From NCBI RefSeq assembly GCF_017355265.1, contig NZ_JADIJQ010000006.1:1-64000 (forward strand): a DNA stretch of 64,000 nt, read 5' to 3'. Both the position numbers and the translations under genes were made by a program. The notes below the pieces were generated by a model that was not told the origin of the DNA, made no database searches, and saw nothing but the letters and a program-made list of their open reading frames with translations. Of the stretch, positions 51,711 through 58,868 are shown in pieces (the stretch's first letter is position 1; each line of letters opens with the position of its first letter). The DNA comes from Tessaracoccus sp. SD287 (GTDB lineage Bacteria; Actinomycetota; Actinomycetes; Propionibacteriales; Propionibacteriaceae).

Positions 51711-52427
51711 TTACTCAGGACGCATCTGGATACGACAACCCGTCGGGTCAGCCATCGGCAACAGTTCCACACCCTCGCGGGAGCCGAGGTTGCGCATGAC
51801 GGCGTCGACCATGCCTTCATGCATTTCGCAGATGACCTGGGGATGCTGCACGGCCAGGTCGAGCAGGGGACAGCTGCTGAGGGTCAGTGCCTCGCCGTCG
51901 GCGGTGGCCGTCCGGGTCGGTGAGAAGCCGAGCATGTCGAGGACCTCGATCAACCCGTCAATGGGTGCCTGCCCGGGCTGCGCATCTGCGGCCGTGAAGT
52001 GTTCGGCCTGCTGGTTGCCCCAGATCTGGCCGATGGCGCGGGCATGTTCGGGCGCGGTGTCCTGGTCCTGGGCGACGAGGTAGGTCGCGAACGCACCGAC
52101 GAGGTCGCGGTACTCGTCGGCCTGGTCGTGCTCGGCCAGGGCGGCGCGGCCACGTGGGGTGAGGCGGAAACCCTGGGGTCGGCGACCGGGTCGTCCGGTG
52201 GGAAAGGAGGCCACCTCGACCATCCCCTCATCGGCCAGCGCCGAGAGCTGCTGGCGCGAGGTGTTGGGATGGCCGCCCAAGTGCTGGGCGACGACGTCCA
52301 GGGTGACCCACTGGCCAGGGGCTGCCTCGGCCAGGCCAGCCACCGCCCGCAGCACGCGTTCTCGCGCAGCCGACAGCCGTCGCGTCGTCCGCTGTCGTGG
52401 ACCGTTGCCGGTGCCGTGCACAGTCAT
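51711..52427 (-). CDS. SufR-like winged-helix regulator
   Basis: A 238-residue regulator, similar in layout to the one ahead of narG. DNA-binding half: RVLRAVAGLAEAAPGQWVTLDVVAQHLGGHPNTSRQQLSALADEGMVEV with the wing GRPGRRPQGFRLTPRGRAAL. C-terminal half: SSCPLLDLAVQHPQVICEMHEGMVDAVMRNLG, the CPL..C..H pattern of Fe-S-binding SufR-type proteins. Divergent from the DUF2249-hemerythrin pair with a 49-bp gap, so it probably controls them. NO or O2 sensing through the cluster is inference from context. Confidence 0.83.
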   Translation of the reverse strand: MTVHGTGNGPRQRTTRRLSAARERVLRAVAGLAEAAPGQWVTLDVVAQHLGGHPNTSRQQLSALADEGMVEVASFPTGRPGRRPQGFRLTPRGRAALAEHDQADEYRDLVGAFATYLVAQDQDTAPEHARAIGQIWGNQQAEHFTAADAQPGQAPIDGLIEVLDMLGFSPTRTATADGEALTLSSCPLLDLAVQHPQVICEMHEGMVDAVMRNLGSREGVELLPMADPTGCRIQMRPE

Positions 52428-52464
52428 GACCTACCCCCGAGGTATTGCTACATCACTCATGGAT

Positions 52465-52470
52465 TAATGT
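52465..52470 (+). promoter_or_regulatory. Putative leaderless -10 box of the DUF2249-hemerythrin unit
   Basis: TAATGT followed by 6 nt and ATG 52477. It lies inside an imperfect dyad TACAT (52449-52453) / ATGTA (52467-52471), where binding of the divergent regulator would block transcription. Confidence 0.45.
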
Positions 52471-52476
52471 ACTCGC

Positions 52477-52776
52477 ATGACCACAGAATCCCTCAAGAAC
52501 CCCCTGACGATCACCGAGAAGCACGCGTGCGGCTGCGGTGACCACGACCAGGACCTGCCCGAACTTGATGCCCGGGCCATTCCCCATGCGATTCGCCACG
52601 GCGCGATCCTGGGTGCGCTCGGCCAGTTGGGGGCTGGTGGCGCCATGATTCTGGCCGCCCCGCATGACCCGCAGCCGCTGCTGCGCCAGATCGACCAGCA
52701 GTTCAATGGCACCGTCGAGATCAGCTACGTCGAACAGGGCCCCGAGGTGTGGCGCCTGAAGATGGTGCGAGGCTGA
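52477..52776 (+). CDS. DUF2249-domain protein
   Basis: A 99-residue protein. The N-terminal HACGCGDHD motif, LDARAIPHAIRHGAILGALGQLGAGGAMILAAPHDPQPLLRQI and the final VEQGPEVWRLKM match the DUF2249 domain, often found beside hemerythrins and nitric-oxide or denitrification genes; its biochemical role is not settled. The Cys-x-Cys and His residues suggest metal or redox binding. It appears leaderless and overlaps the hemerythrin gene by one base. Confidence 0.88.
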   Translation: MTTESLKNPLTITEKHACGCGDHDQDLPELDARAIPHAIRHGAILGALGQLGAGGAMILAAPHDPQPLLRQIDQQFNGTVEISYVEQGPEVWRLKMVRG

Positions 52777-53276
52777 TGTGCAGCTACTGCGGCTGTGACG
52801 CCATCGACGTGATCGGACGATTCATGAACGAGCACGTCGAGATCATCAATGCCACCGGCGAACTGCGTCGTGCCGTCGAGGACGGGGCAACCGATGAGCA
52901 GGTGCGCGCACATGTCGCAGTAGTGGCGGGCCTGCTGGGCCCGCACACCGGCGCCGAAGAGGTCGGACTCTTCAGCGTCATGAAGCAGCAGGACGAGTTC
53001 GTCGACTACGTCACCCAGTTGTGCGGCGAACACGTCACCCTGGACGGGCTGCTGGAGCAGATTGACGCGGGCCGTCGGGAACTGGTCGGCGTCTTCGAGG
53101 ACGCGTTGCGCGAGCACATTGACCGCGAGGACAACAGCCTGTTCCCGGCCGCCGCCGTGTCCCTGGTCGGCCCGGACTGGGACCAGGTCGATGCCCTGAC
53201 CCATGACCACGATCATCGGGTGGGCAACCCGCACGAGCACGAGCACGAGCACCCGCACGAACACGCGGCGGGTTGA
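52776..53276 (+). CDS. Hemerythrin-like protein with Cys-rich start and His-rich tail
   Basis: A 166-residue protein with a hemerythrin-HHE type helical bundle. It begins MCSYCGCDAIDVIGRF, then NEHVEIINATGELR, HVAVVAGLLGPHTGAEEVGLF, LCGEHVTLDGLLEQI and EHIDREDNSLFPAA supply the His/Glu ligands of a di-iron site. The C-terminus HDHDHRVGNPHEHEHEHPHEHAAG adds ten His residues, an unusual metal-binding tail. ATG 52776 shares its A with the upstream stop. Likely an O2, NO or iron-repair protein of the YtfE/RIC kind; the exact role is inferred. Confidence 0.88.
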   Translation: MCSYCGCDAIDVIGRFMNEHVEIINATGELRRAVEDGATDEQVRAHVAVVAGLLGPHTGAEEVGLFSVMKQQDEFVDYVTQLCGEHVTLDGLLEQIDAGRRELVGVFEDALREHIDREDNSLFPAAAVSLVGPDWDQVDALTHDHDHRVGNPHEHEHEHPHEHAAG

Positions 53277-53303
53277 GCACCGCTCACTACTGAGCACCCA
53301 GAA

Positions 53304-53364
53304 ATGTCCAGCAAGTGGCGGTTGTCGAGCCCACAACGGGTGATCATCCCGAGTTCATGGACAT
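53304..53364. repeat. Nested inverted repeats between convergent hemerythrin and moaA genes
   Basis: Outer arms ATGTCCA (53304-53310) and TGGACAT (53358-53364) enclose a GTTGT/ACAAC hairpin (53321-53337) and a GGGTGATCATCCC dyad (53338-53350). Lying between two gene ends, it may be a bidirectional terminator; stems are short. Confidence 0.4.
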
Positions 53365-53432
53365 CTCTGGGGCGCTCTGGCTACGAGGCAGTCATCTGAG
53401 CCGAGGCAGTGATCCTTGCCGGGGATGCCGCG

Positions 53433-54428
53433 TCAGCCGCCGATCGCGCTCATCGGACGATCGGGCTGCAGGAAGCCGGGCTCGTTGATGCCATGCCCGG
53501 GCAACTTACCGGCCAGACAGGTGTGGAAGATCTGGGCCAGTTCCTCGTCGCTGGCCCCATCACGCATCGGACCGCGCAGGTCGCTCTCGCCGCGGGCGAA
53601 CAGGCAGTTGCGCAGCTGACCATCGGCGGTCAGGCGCAGCCGGTCGCAGGCCCCGCAGAAGGGCGCGGTCACTGAGGCGATGATGCCCACCGTCCCGGGG
53701 CCGCCGTCGACCAGGAAGCGTTCGGCGGGTGCTGCGCCGCGTCCTTGGATGGGGGTCAGCTCATGGCGGACCGACAGCAGTTCGATCATCTCCGCCTGGG
53801 TGACCATGGTGCTGCGGTTCCAGATGTGGCCGGCGTCCAGCGGCATCTGCTCGATGAAGCGCAACTCCAGCCCACGATCGAGGCACCAGTCCAGCAGATC
53901 GGCGACCTCGTCCAGGTTCGTTTCGCGCATCGGCACGGCGTTGATCTTGATCGGCGTCAGGCCGGCCGCGAGCGCGGCGTCGATGCCGGCGATCACGTCG
54001 TTGAGGCGGTTGCGGCGGGTCAGCTTGTGGAAGCGTTCCGGGTCCAGGGTGTCCATGGAGATGTTTGCCCGGGTCAGGCCAGCATCGGCCAGGGCGGGTG
54101 CAGTCTTCGACAAGCCGATGCCATTGGTGGTGATCGAGATCTCGGGGTGACTGCCGTCGGGCAGTTGCAGCGCCGCGATCCGTGCCACGATCTCGACGAT
54201 GTCGGGACGCAGCAGCGGCTCGCCACCGGTCAGCCGCACCTCGGTGATGCCCTGGGACAGACCGACCCGGACGATCCGCATGAGTTCTTCGGGGGTGAGC
54301 AGGGTCTGGCGTGGCAGCCACGGCACTCCCTCGGCGGGCATGCAGTAGGTGCAGCGCAGGTTGCAGTGGTCGGTCAGCGAGATCCGCAGGTCACGGTGGA
54401 CCCGTCCGTAGTTGTCCTCGAGCGTCAT
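53433..54428 (-). CDS. moaA: GTP 3',8-cyclase
   Basis: Radical-SAM enzyme for the first step of molybdopterin synthesis. The 331-residue protein has the SAM cluster DHCNLRCTYCMPAEG near residue 25, GITEVRLTGGEPLLRPDIVEI, SITTNGIGL, NISMDTLDPERFHKLTRR, and the C-terminal cluster CGACDRLRLTADGQLRNCLF, ending in the essential Gly-Gly. ATG 54428 overlaps the moaE stop (ATGA); the longer open frame upstream is Arg-rich and belongs to the antisense shadow. Confidence 0.96.
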   Translation of the reverse strand: MTLEDNYGRVHRDLRISLTDHCNLRCTYCMPAEGVPWLPRQTLLTPEELMRIVRVGLSQGITEVRLTGGEPLLRPDIVEIVARIAALQLPDGSHPEISITTNGIGLSKTAPALADAGLTRANISMDTLDPERFHKLTRRNRLNDVIAGIDAALAAGLTPIKINAVPMRETNLDEVADLLDWCLDRGLELRFIEQMPLDAGHIWNRSTMVTQAEMIELLSVRHELTPIQGRGAAPAERFLVDGGPGTVGIIASVTAPFCGACDRLRLTADGQLRNCLFARGESDLRGPMRDGASDEELAQIFHTCLAGKLPGHGINEPGFLQPDRPMSAIGG

Positions 54429-54895
54429 GATGTCCCCGTCCCTGCCGTGGAGCCGTCGTCCAGGCCCAGATTCGACCAGACCTTGCGCCCGTCCACCTCG
54501 GTCTGGTGCTTCCAGATCGGCAGGTCGGCCTTGATGCGCTCGACCACGGTTTCGCACACCGAGAAGGCCAGCCGGCGGTGGCCGGAGGATGCGGCCACCA
54601 CGATGGCCAGTTCGCCGACCTCCAGGTGGCCCACGCGGTGTTGGGCGCTGACGAGGGCTTCGCCGTTCGGGTCCAGCTCGTCCAGGACGGCCGCGACGAT
54701 GGGGCCGATCATGGCGTCGGCGTCGGGATGACCGGAGTAGTCGATGCTGGCGACCTCGCCCTGAGCCTCGGCGTCGTGGTTGCGGATCTGGCCGAGGAAC
54801 ACCGCGACCGCACCGGCGGTGGGGGAGTCGACCAACAACCGCAACTTCTCGGCGTCGATGACCTCTTCGCTGACGTGGGCATGGACGACGGGCAT
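54425..54895 (-). CDS. moaE: Molybdopterin synthase catalytic subunit
   Basis: The 156-residue large subunit that transfers sulfur from MoaD to the pterin. GAVAVFLGQIRNHDAEAQG, IDYSGHPDADAMI (the usual LEYEAY region is diverged), AQHRVGHLEVGELAIVVAASSGHRRLAFSVCETVVERIKADLPIWKHQ carries the active-site Lys residues. Shares one base with the mogA stop and four with moaA. Confidence 0.94.
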   Translation of the reverse strand: MPVVHAHVSEEVIDAEKLRLLVDSPTAGAVAVFLGQIRNHDAEAQGEVASIDYSGHPDADAMIGPIVAAVLDELDPNGEALVSAQHRVGHLEVGELAIVVAASSGHRRLAFSVCETVVERIKADLPIWKHQTEVDGRKVWSNLGLDDGSTAGTGTS

Positions 54896-55371
54896 CAGTG
54901 ATCTCCTCCGGACAACTGGGACAGGGCATGGGGCAGCAGCGGCAGCACCACGTCGAGCCCCTGGTCGACTGCCCGGGGGCTACCGGGCAGGTTGATGATC
55001 AAGGTCTGGCCGACGACACCGGCGGTGCCGCGTCCCAGTGCTGCGTGCGGGGCCACCTCGATGGCGCGCAGGCGCAGCAGTTCGGCAATGCCGTTGACCT
55101 CGCGGGTGATGACCAGACGGGTGCCCTCGGGGGTCAGGTCGCGGGGGCCGATGCCGGTGCCGCCCGAGGTGATGACCACCCGGGCGCCGACCTCAACGGC
55201 CTCGCGCAGTGCGGCAGCGACCGACTCGGCACCGTCAGGGACGACGCGCAGATTCGTGCGGAAACCCGCCTCTTCCAGGCGGGCAACGGCCACCGGACCG
55301 GAGCTGTCCTGCCGTTCGCCGGCGGCGCTCCGGTCCGACACGGTGACCACGGTCGCGAGGTCCTGGGGCAT
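54895..55371 (-). CDS. mogA: MogA/MoaB-family molybdopterin adenylyltransferase
   Basis: A 158-residue enzyme that adenylates molybdopterin before MoeA inserts molybdate. VTVSDRSAAGERQDSSGPV, VVITSGGTGIGPRDLTPEGTR and LPGSPRAVDQGLDVVLPLLPH are the family signatures. First gene of the mogA-moaE-moaA operon, which runs opposite to the modABC unit. Confidence 0.93.
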   Translation of the reverse strand: MPQDLATVVTVSDRSAAGERQDSSGPVAVARLEEAGFRTNLRVVPDGAESVAAALREAVEVGARVVITSGGTGIGPRDLTPEGTRLVITREVNGIAELLRLRAIEVAPHAALGRGTAGVVGQTLIINLPGSPRAVDQGLDVVLPLLPHALSQLSGGDH

Positions 55372-55468
55372 GCTCCCAACCTACCCTGTGGCCTCCGTTC
55401 GCAGGCCGTCGGCCCCATTCCGCCGCAAACTCGGAGAACCTGCCATATTTCTGCCGCAGACGCGCTGA

Positions 55469-55474
55469 TAGAGT
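55469..55474 (+). promoter_or_regulatory. Putative leaderless -10 box of the mod operon
   Basis: TAGAGT followed by 7 nt and GTG 55482, which selects that GTG over one at 55473. Confidence 0.45.
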
Positions 55475-55481
55475 GGCGGGT

Positions 55482-55874
55482 GTGACGCAGATTCGTATCA
55501 GCCAAGCGGGTGAACTGCTCGGAGTCAGCGACGACACCGTGCGCCGCTGGATCGACCAGGGGCAGCTGTCGGCCAGCCCGGACGGGTCAGGCCGACAGGT
55601 GATCCAGGGCGCAGACCTTGCCCGTTTCGCGCAGGACCGGGCCAACAGCGAGCGTCCGCACGGCACCTCGGCACGCAACGTCTTCACCGGGCTGATTACC
55701 CGGGTGGTCAGCGACACGGTGATGAGTTCGGTGGAACTGCAGTGCGGCCCCTATCGGGTGATGGCGCTGGTCAGCACCGAGGCCGTCCGCGACCTGGGGC
55801 TGGAGCCCGGCACGATTGCCAGCGCCCGCATCAAGGCCACCAATGTGGTCATCGACCGTCCGGACAACCCATGA
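55482..55874 (+). CDS. HTH-TOBE molybdate-responsive protein
   Basis: About 130 residues. The N-terminal half is a MerR/excisionase-type helix-turn-helix (IRISQAGELLGVSDDTVRRWIDQGQL); the C-terminal half is a mop/TOBE molybdate-binding fold (ARNVFTGLITRVVSDTVMSSVELQCGPYRVMALVS, LGLEPGTIASARIKATNVVI). The layout is that of a one-TOBE ModE-like regulator or molybdate sensor controlling the following modABC genes. Its stop overlaps the modA start (ATGA). Start GTG 55482 by the leaderless box; GTG 55473 is possible. Confidence 0.85.
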   Translation: MTQIRISQAGELLGVSDDTVRRWIDQGQLSASPDGSGRQVIQGADLARFAQDRANSERPHGTSARNVFTGLITRVVSDTVMSSVELQCGPYRVMALVSTEAVRDLGLEPGTIASARIKATNVVIDRPDNP

Positions 55875-56617
55875 AACGCCTGTTCGCCCCACTCGTCGGC
55901 CTCGCGCTGTTGCTCAGCGGCTGCGGCACCAGCACCGGTGCGGGCAACCACGACGGCGTCGTCACCGTCTTCGCCGCAGCATCGCTGAGGTCCGCCTTCG
56001 AGACCATGGCCCCCGAGTTCACCGCGGCCGAGGGCGTCAACGTCACCTTCAGCTTCCTCGGCTCCCAGGACCTGGTGGCGCACCTGGCCGGGGGTGCCAG
56101 GGCCGACGTGTTGGCCACCGCCGATGAGACATCCATGGCCAAGGCTGCCGACCAAGAGCTCGTCGGCCAAGCCGCGATCTTCGCCCGAAACACCCTGGTG
56201 CTGGTCACCCCGCCCGGCAACCCGGCCGGCATCACCGGCCTTGACGCGTCGCTGGACGGCAAGAAGCTGGTCATCTGCGACCAGGCCGTCCCCTGCGGCA
56301 ACGCCACCGCGACCCTGGCCAAGAAGCTGTCGGTGACCCTGAGCCCGGTCTCCCAGGAGCAAAAGGTGAGTGACGTGATGGCGAAGATCACCACCGGTGA
56401 GGGCGACGCCGGGGTCGTCTACGCCACCGACGCCGCGTCCGCCGGTCAGCGGGTCACGACTGTCCAGATCAAGGGTTCCGAGCAGGTCATCAGCACGTAC
56501 CCGATCGCCCTGACCACCGAGCCGACCAACAACGCCGGCGGACAGAAGTTCCTCGACTACGTCCTGTCCGCGGCGGGGCAAAGGGTGCTGGCCGCCCATG
56601 GCTTCCTGGCGCCGTAG
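55871..56617 (+). CDS. modA: Molybdate ABC transporter substrate-binding lipoprotein
   Basis: A 248-residue exported lipoprotein: signal peptide MKRLFAPLVGLALLLSGC with the lipobox Cys at residue 18. The mature part has VTVFAAASLRSAFETMAPEF, GARADVLATADETSM and GEGDAGVVYATDA, standard ModA segments whose Ser/Ala/Tyr residues hold molybdate or tungstate. Overlaps the regulator by 4 nt. Confidence 0.94.
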   Translation: MKRLFAPLVGLALLLSGCGTSTGAGNHDGVVTVFAAASLRSAFETMAPEFTAAEGVNVTFSFLGSQDLVAHLAGGARADVLATADETSMAKAADQELVGQAAIFARNTLVLVTPPGNPAGITGLDASLDGKKLVICDQAVPCGNATATLAKKLSVTLSPVSQEQKVSDVMAKITTGEGDAGVVYATDAASAGQRVTTVQIKGSEQVISTYPIALTTEPTNNAGGQKFLDYVLSAAGQRVLAAHGFLAP

Positions 56618-56627
56618 GGGTGACCAG

Positions 56628-57419
56628 GTGAGCACCCGTCCCGCCCTGCCCCGGTGGCTGGCCATTCCAGCGGCACTGGCCATCGTGTTCCTCGCGATCC
56701 CACTGGTCGGGTTGTTGGTCACCCTGCCCTGGGCGCGCCTGCCGGCCCTGCTCGACACCGAACCGGCGCGCGCGGCGCTGTGGCTGAGCCTGCGCACCTG
56801 CGCGGCCTCCATGCTGCTCTCGATCGTCTTCGGCCTGCCGTTGGCGCTGTACCTGTCGCGGCTTTCGGGACGGTCGGCCTTCGTGGTGCGCACGCTCTCG
56901 CTGCTGCCCATGGTGCTGCCGCCGGTCGTCGCCGGCCTGGTGCTGCTGGTCACCCTGGGCCGCCGCGGACTGATCGGCCAGTACCTCGACCAGGTCGGCA
57001 TCACCATCGGCTTCACGACCACCGCCGTGGTGATCGCCCAGACCTTCGTGTCGATGCCCTTCTTCGTGGTGGCCGTCGATGGAGCCCTGCGGACCCTCGA
57101 CCCCGACCATGATGTGGTCGCCGCGACCCTGGGGGCGACCCCGAATACGGTGCTGCGCCGGGTGACCCTGCCCATGGTGCTGCCCGCCATCGTCAACGGC
57201 GCCGCCATGGCTTTTGCCCGTTCACTGGGCGAATTCGGTGCCACGCTGACGTTCGCCGGGTCCCTGCAGGGGACCACCCGGACCATGCCGCTGGAGATCT
57301 ACCTGCAGCGTGAAGGCGACCTGGACGCCGCACTCGCGCTGGCGTTGGTCCTGATCGTGGTGGCCGTGGTCCTGATGGCCGGCTCCGCGTTGCTGCAGCG
57401 TCGGTGGAGTCGGGCATGA
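56628..57419 (+). CDS. modB: Molybdate ABC transporter permease
   Basis: A 263-residue inner-membrane permease with about six helices and the EAA loop VAATLGATPNTVLRRVTLPMVLPAIVNGAAMAFARSLGEFGATLTFAG, the part that contacts ModC. GTG 56628 with AGGGG seven nt before is preferred to an ATG at 56598 that lies inside modA. ATGA overlap with modC. Confidence 0.92.
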   Translation: MSTRPALPRWLAIPAALAIVFLAIPLVGLLVTLPWARLPALLDTEPARAALWLSLRTCAASMLLSIVFGLPLALYLSRLSGRSAFVVRTLSLLPMVLPPVVAGLVLLVTLGRRGLIGQYLDQVGITIGFTTTAVVIAQTFVSMPFFVVAVDGALRTLDPDHDVVAATLGATPNTVLRRVTLPMVLPAIVNGAAMAFARSLGEFGATLTFAGSLQGTTRTMPLEIYLQREGDLDAALALALVLIVVAVVLMAGSALLQRRWSRA

Positions 57420-58549
57420 CCGAGGCGGCGTGGCGGGTCGCGGCCAGCGTCCAGGCCCGGGGGGTGGACCTGGAACTCGAGGGGGCCGCCGGACGGACGC
57501 TGGCGGTCGTCGGCCCCAACGGTGCCGGCAAGTCGACGCTGCTGCACCTGATTGCCGGACTGGTGCGTCCGGACGGGGTTGGTGTCGTCGAGATCGACGG
57601 CCAGGTGGTCTCCCGCGCGGGTGGGCAGGTGCCCGTGCACCGCCGGGGGGTGGTTCTGTTGACCCAGCGTGCCCTGCTCTTCAACCATCTCAGCGTGCTC
57701 GACAACGTCGCCTTCGGGGTGCGCGCCCGTGGCGTCGGTGCGAGGGATGCCGCCGCCCGGGCGATGGTCGAGCTCGAGGCGGTCGGGCTCGCCGAGTTGG
57801 CCGGTCGTCGTCCGCGCCACCTGTCCGGCGGACAGGCCCAGCGGGTCGCCCTGGCCCGAGCGCTGGCCACCGACCCGGCGGTGCTGATGCTGGACGAACC
57901 GCTGGCCGCCCTCGACGTCGAGGCGGCTCTGCAGATGCGTTCCCTGCTCGCGCAGCGGTTGCGTGGGCGCACGGTGGTGCTGGTCACCCATGACTCGCTG
58001 GACCTGTGGACCCTGGCCGACGACGTAGCCGTCCTGGAGGGCGGACGGGTCCTGCAACTCGGTGCCCTGGACGCCGTGGCCGAACGTCCGGCATCGACCT
58101 TCCTGGCCGGCCTGCTGGGCACCAACCGGTTGGTCGGCGTGGCCACCTCGACCGACACTTTGCGGGTCGGGGGCGACGACGTGGTCGGAATTCCATCCGC
58201 CGCTGATCCCCCGGCGGTCGGGGAGCCCACCATGGGCCTGTTCGACCCGGCCGCAGTGGTGCTGCACCCTGCCGACGACCGTCCCCATGGCAGTGCCCGC
58301 AATGTGTGGCCGGTGGAGGTGGTCGGTGTTGAACCGCGAGGTGCCCTGGTGAGGGTGCGGGTCCGACTGGGCGGCGGGCAGGTGATTGCCGCCGATGTCA
58401 CCGCCCGCAGCGTCGCCACGCTCGGGCTGGGTGGTGGCAGCCTCGGTGGGTCAGCGGGGGAGCGACCGGTCCGGCTGCTGGCGGCCGTGAAGGCAGCCCA
58501 AGTGAGTTGCGTCGCCGACAGTCATCGGGTGGGAACAGGTTCTGCCTGA
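57416..58549 (+). CDS. modC: Molybdate ABC transporter ATPase
   Basis: A 377-residue ATPase with a C-terminal regulatory domain. Walker A VVGPNGAGKSTLLHLIAG, Q-loop VVLLTQRALLFNHLSV, signature LSGGQAQRVALARAL, Walker B VLMLDEPLAALDVE and the switch His in LVTHDSLDLW. After residue 230 a mop/TOBE-like region (LGTNRLVGVAT, VEVVGVEPRGALVRVRVRLGGG) should sense molybdate. Last gene of the mod operon. Confidence 0.93.
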   Translation: MTEAAWRVAASVQARGVDLELEGAAGRTLAVVGPNGAGKSTLLHLIAGLVRPDGVGVVEIDGQVVSRAGGQVPVHRRGVVLLTQRALLFNHLSVLDNVAFGVRARGVGARDAAARAMVELEAVGLAELAGRRPRHLSGGQAQRVALARALATDPAVLMLDEPLAALDVEAALQMRSLLAQRLRGRTVVLVTHDSLDLWTLADDVAVLEGGRVLQLGALDAVAERPASTFLAGLLGTNRLVGVATSTDTLRVGGDDVVGIPSAADPPAVGEPTMGLFDPAAVVLHPADDRPHGSARNVWPVEVVGVEPRGALVRVRVRLGGGQVIAADVTARSVATLGLGGGSLGGSAGERPVRLLAAVKAAQVSCVADSHRVGTGSA

Positions 58550-58859
58550 AGTCGAGAACCTTGGGGACCTGTTGCAGCGCACCTGCTGTCTCATCCCGCG
58601 GCTCTGTGAACGCCGCGTCCATGCCGACGTGCAACGGCTGACAACCGAGTCTGGGCTACCTGCGACACGCGATTGTGGAGTGCCCACGTCCCGAGTGATG
58701 CCTATGCAGTCGACGTCACCGTTCCAGGGGCGCCACTGCTCCAGCCAAGAAAGTGCCCGAGAATTCCTGATTCGGGGTTGTTCTCAGCGCCACCAAGGCA
58801 TAGAATAGTACAAACGTTCGAGTCAACGGTGATTCGGGCATGGTTCACACAGAGGCGGG
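58550..58859. other. Gene-free region between modC and the HNH gene
   Basis: About 310 bp with no supportable coding region; composition is more mixed than that of its neighbours. It contains one good promoter-like sequence near its right end. Confidence 0.5.
58778..58806 (+). promoter_or_regulatory. Sigma-70-type promoter candidate for the HNH gene
   Basis: TTGTTC (58778-58783), a 17-bp spacer and TAGAAT (58801-58806). Transcription would start about 55 bp before the coding region. This is the best -35/-10 pair I see in the window. Confidence 0.5.
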
Positions 58860-58868
58860 GTGGTCCGA

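Noticed and set aside
58807-58825. LexA/SOS-box-like CAAACGTTCG ahead of the HNH gene
   Set aside because: Lacks the 4-bp spacer between the GAAC and GTTC half-sites of the actinobacterial SOS box.
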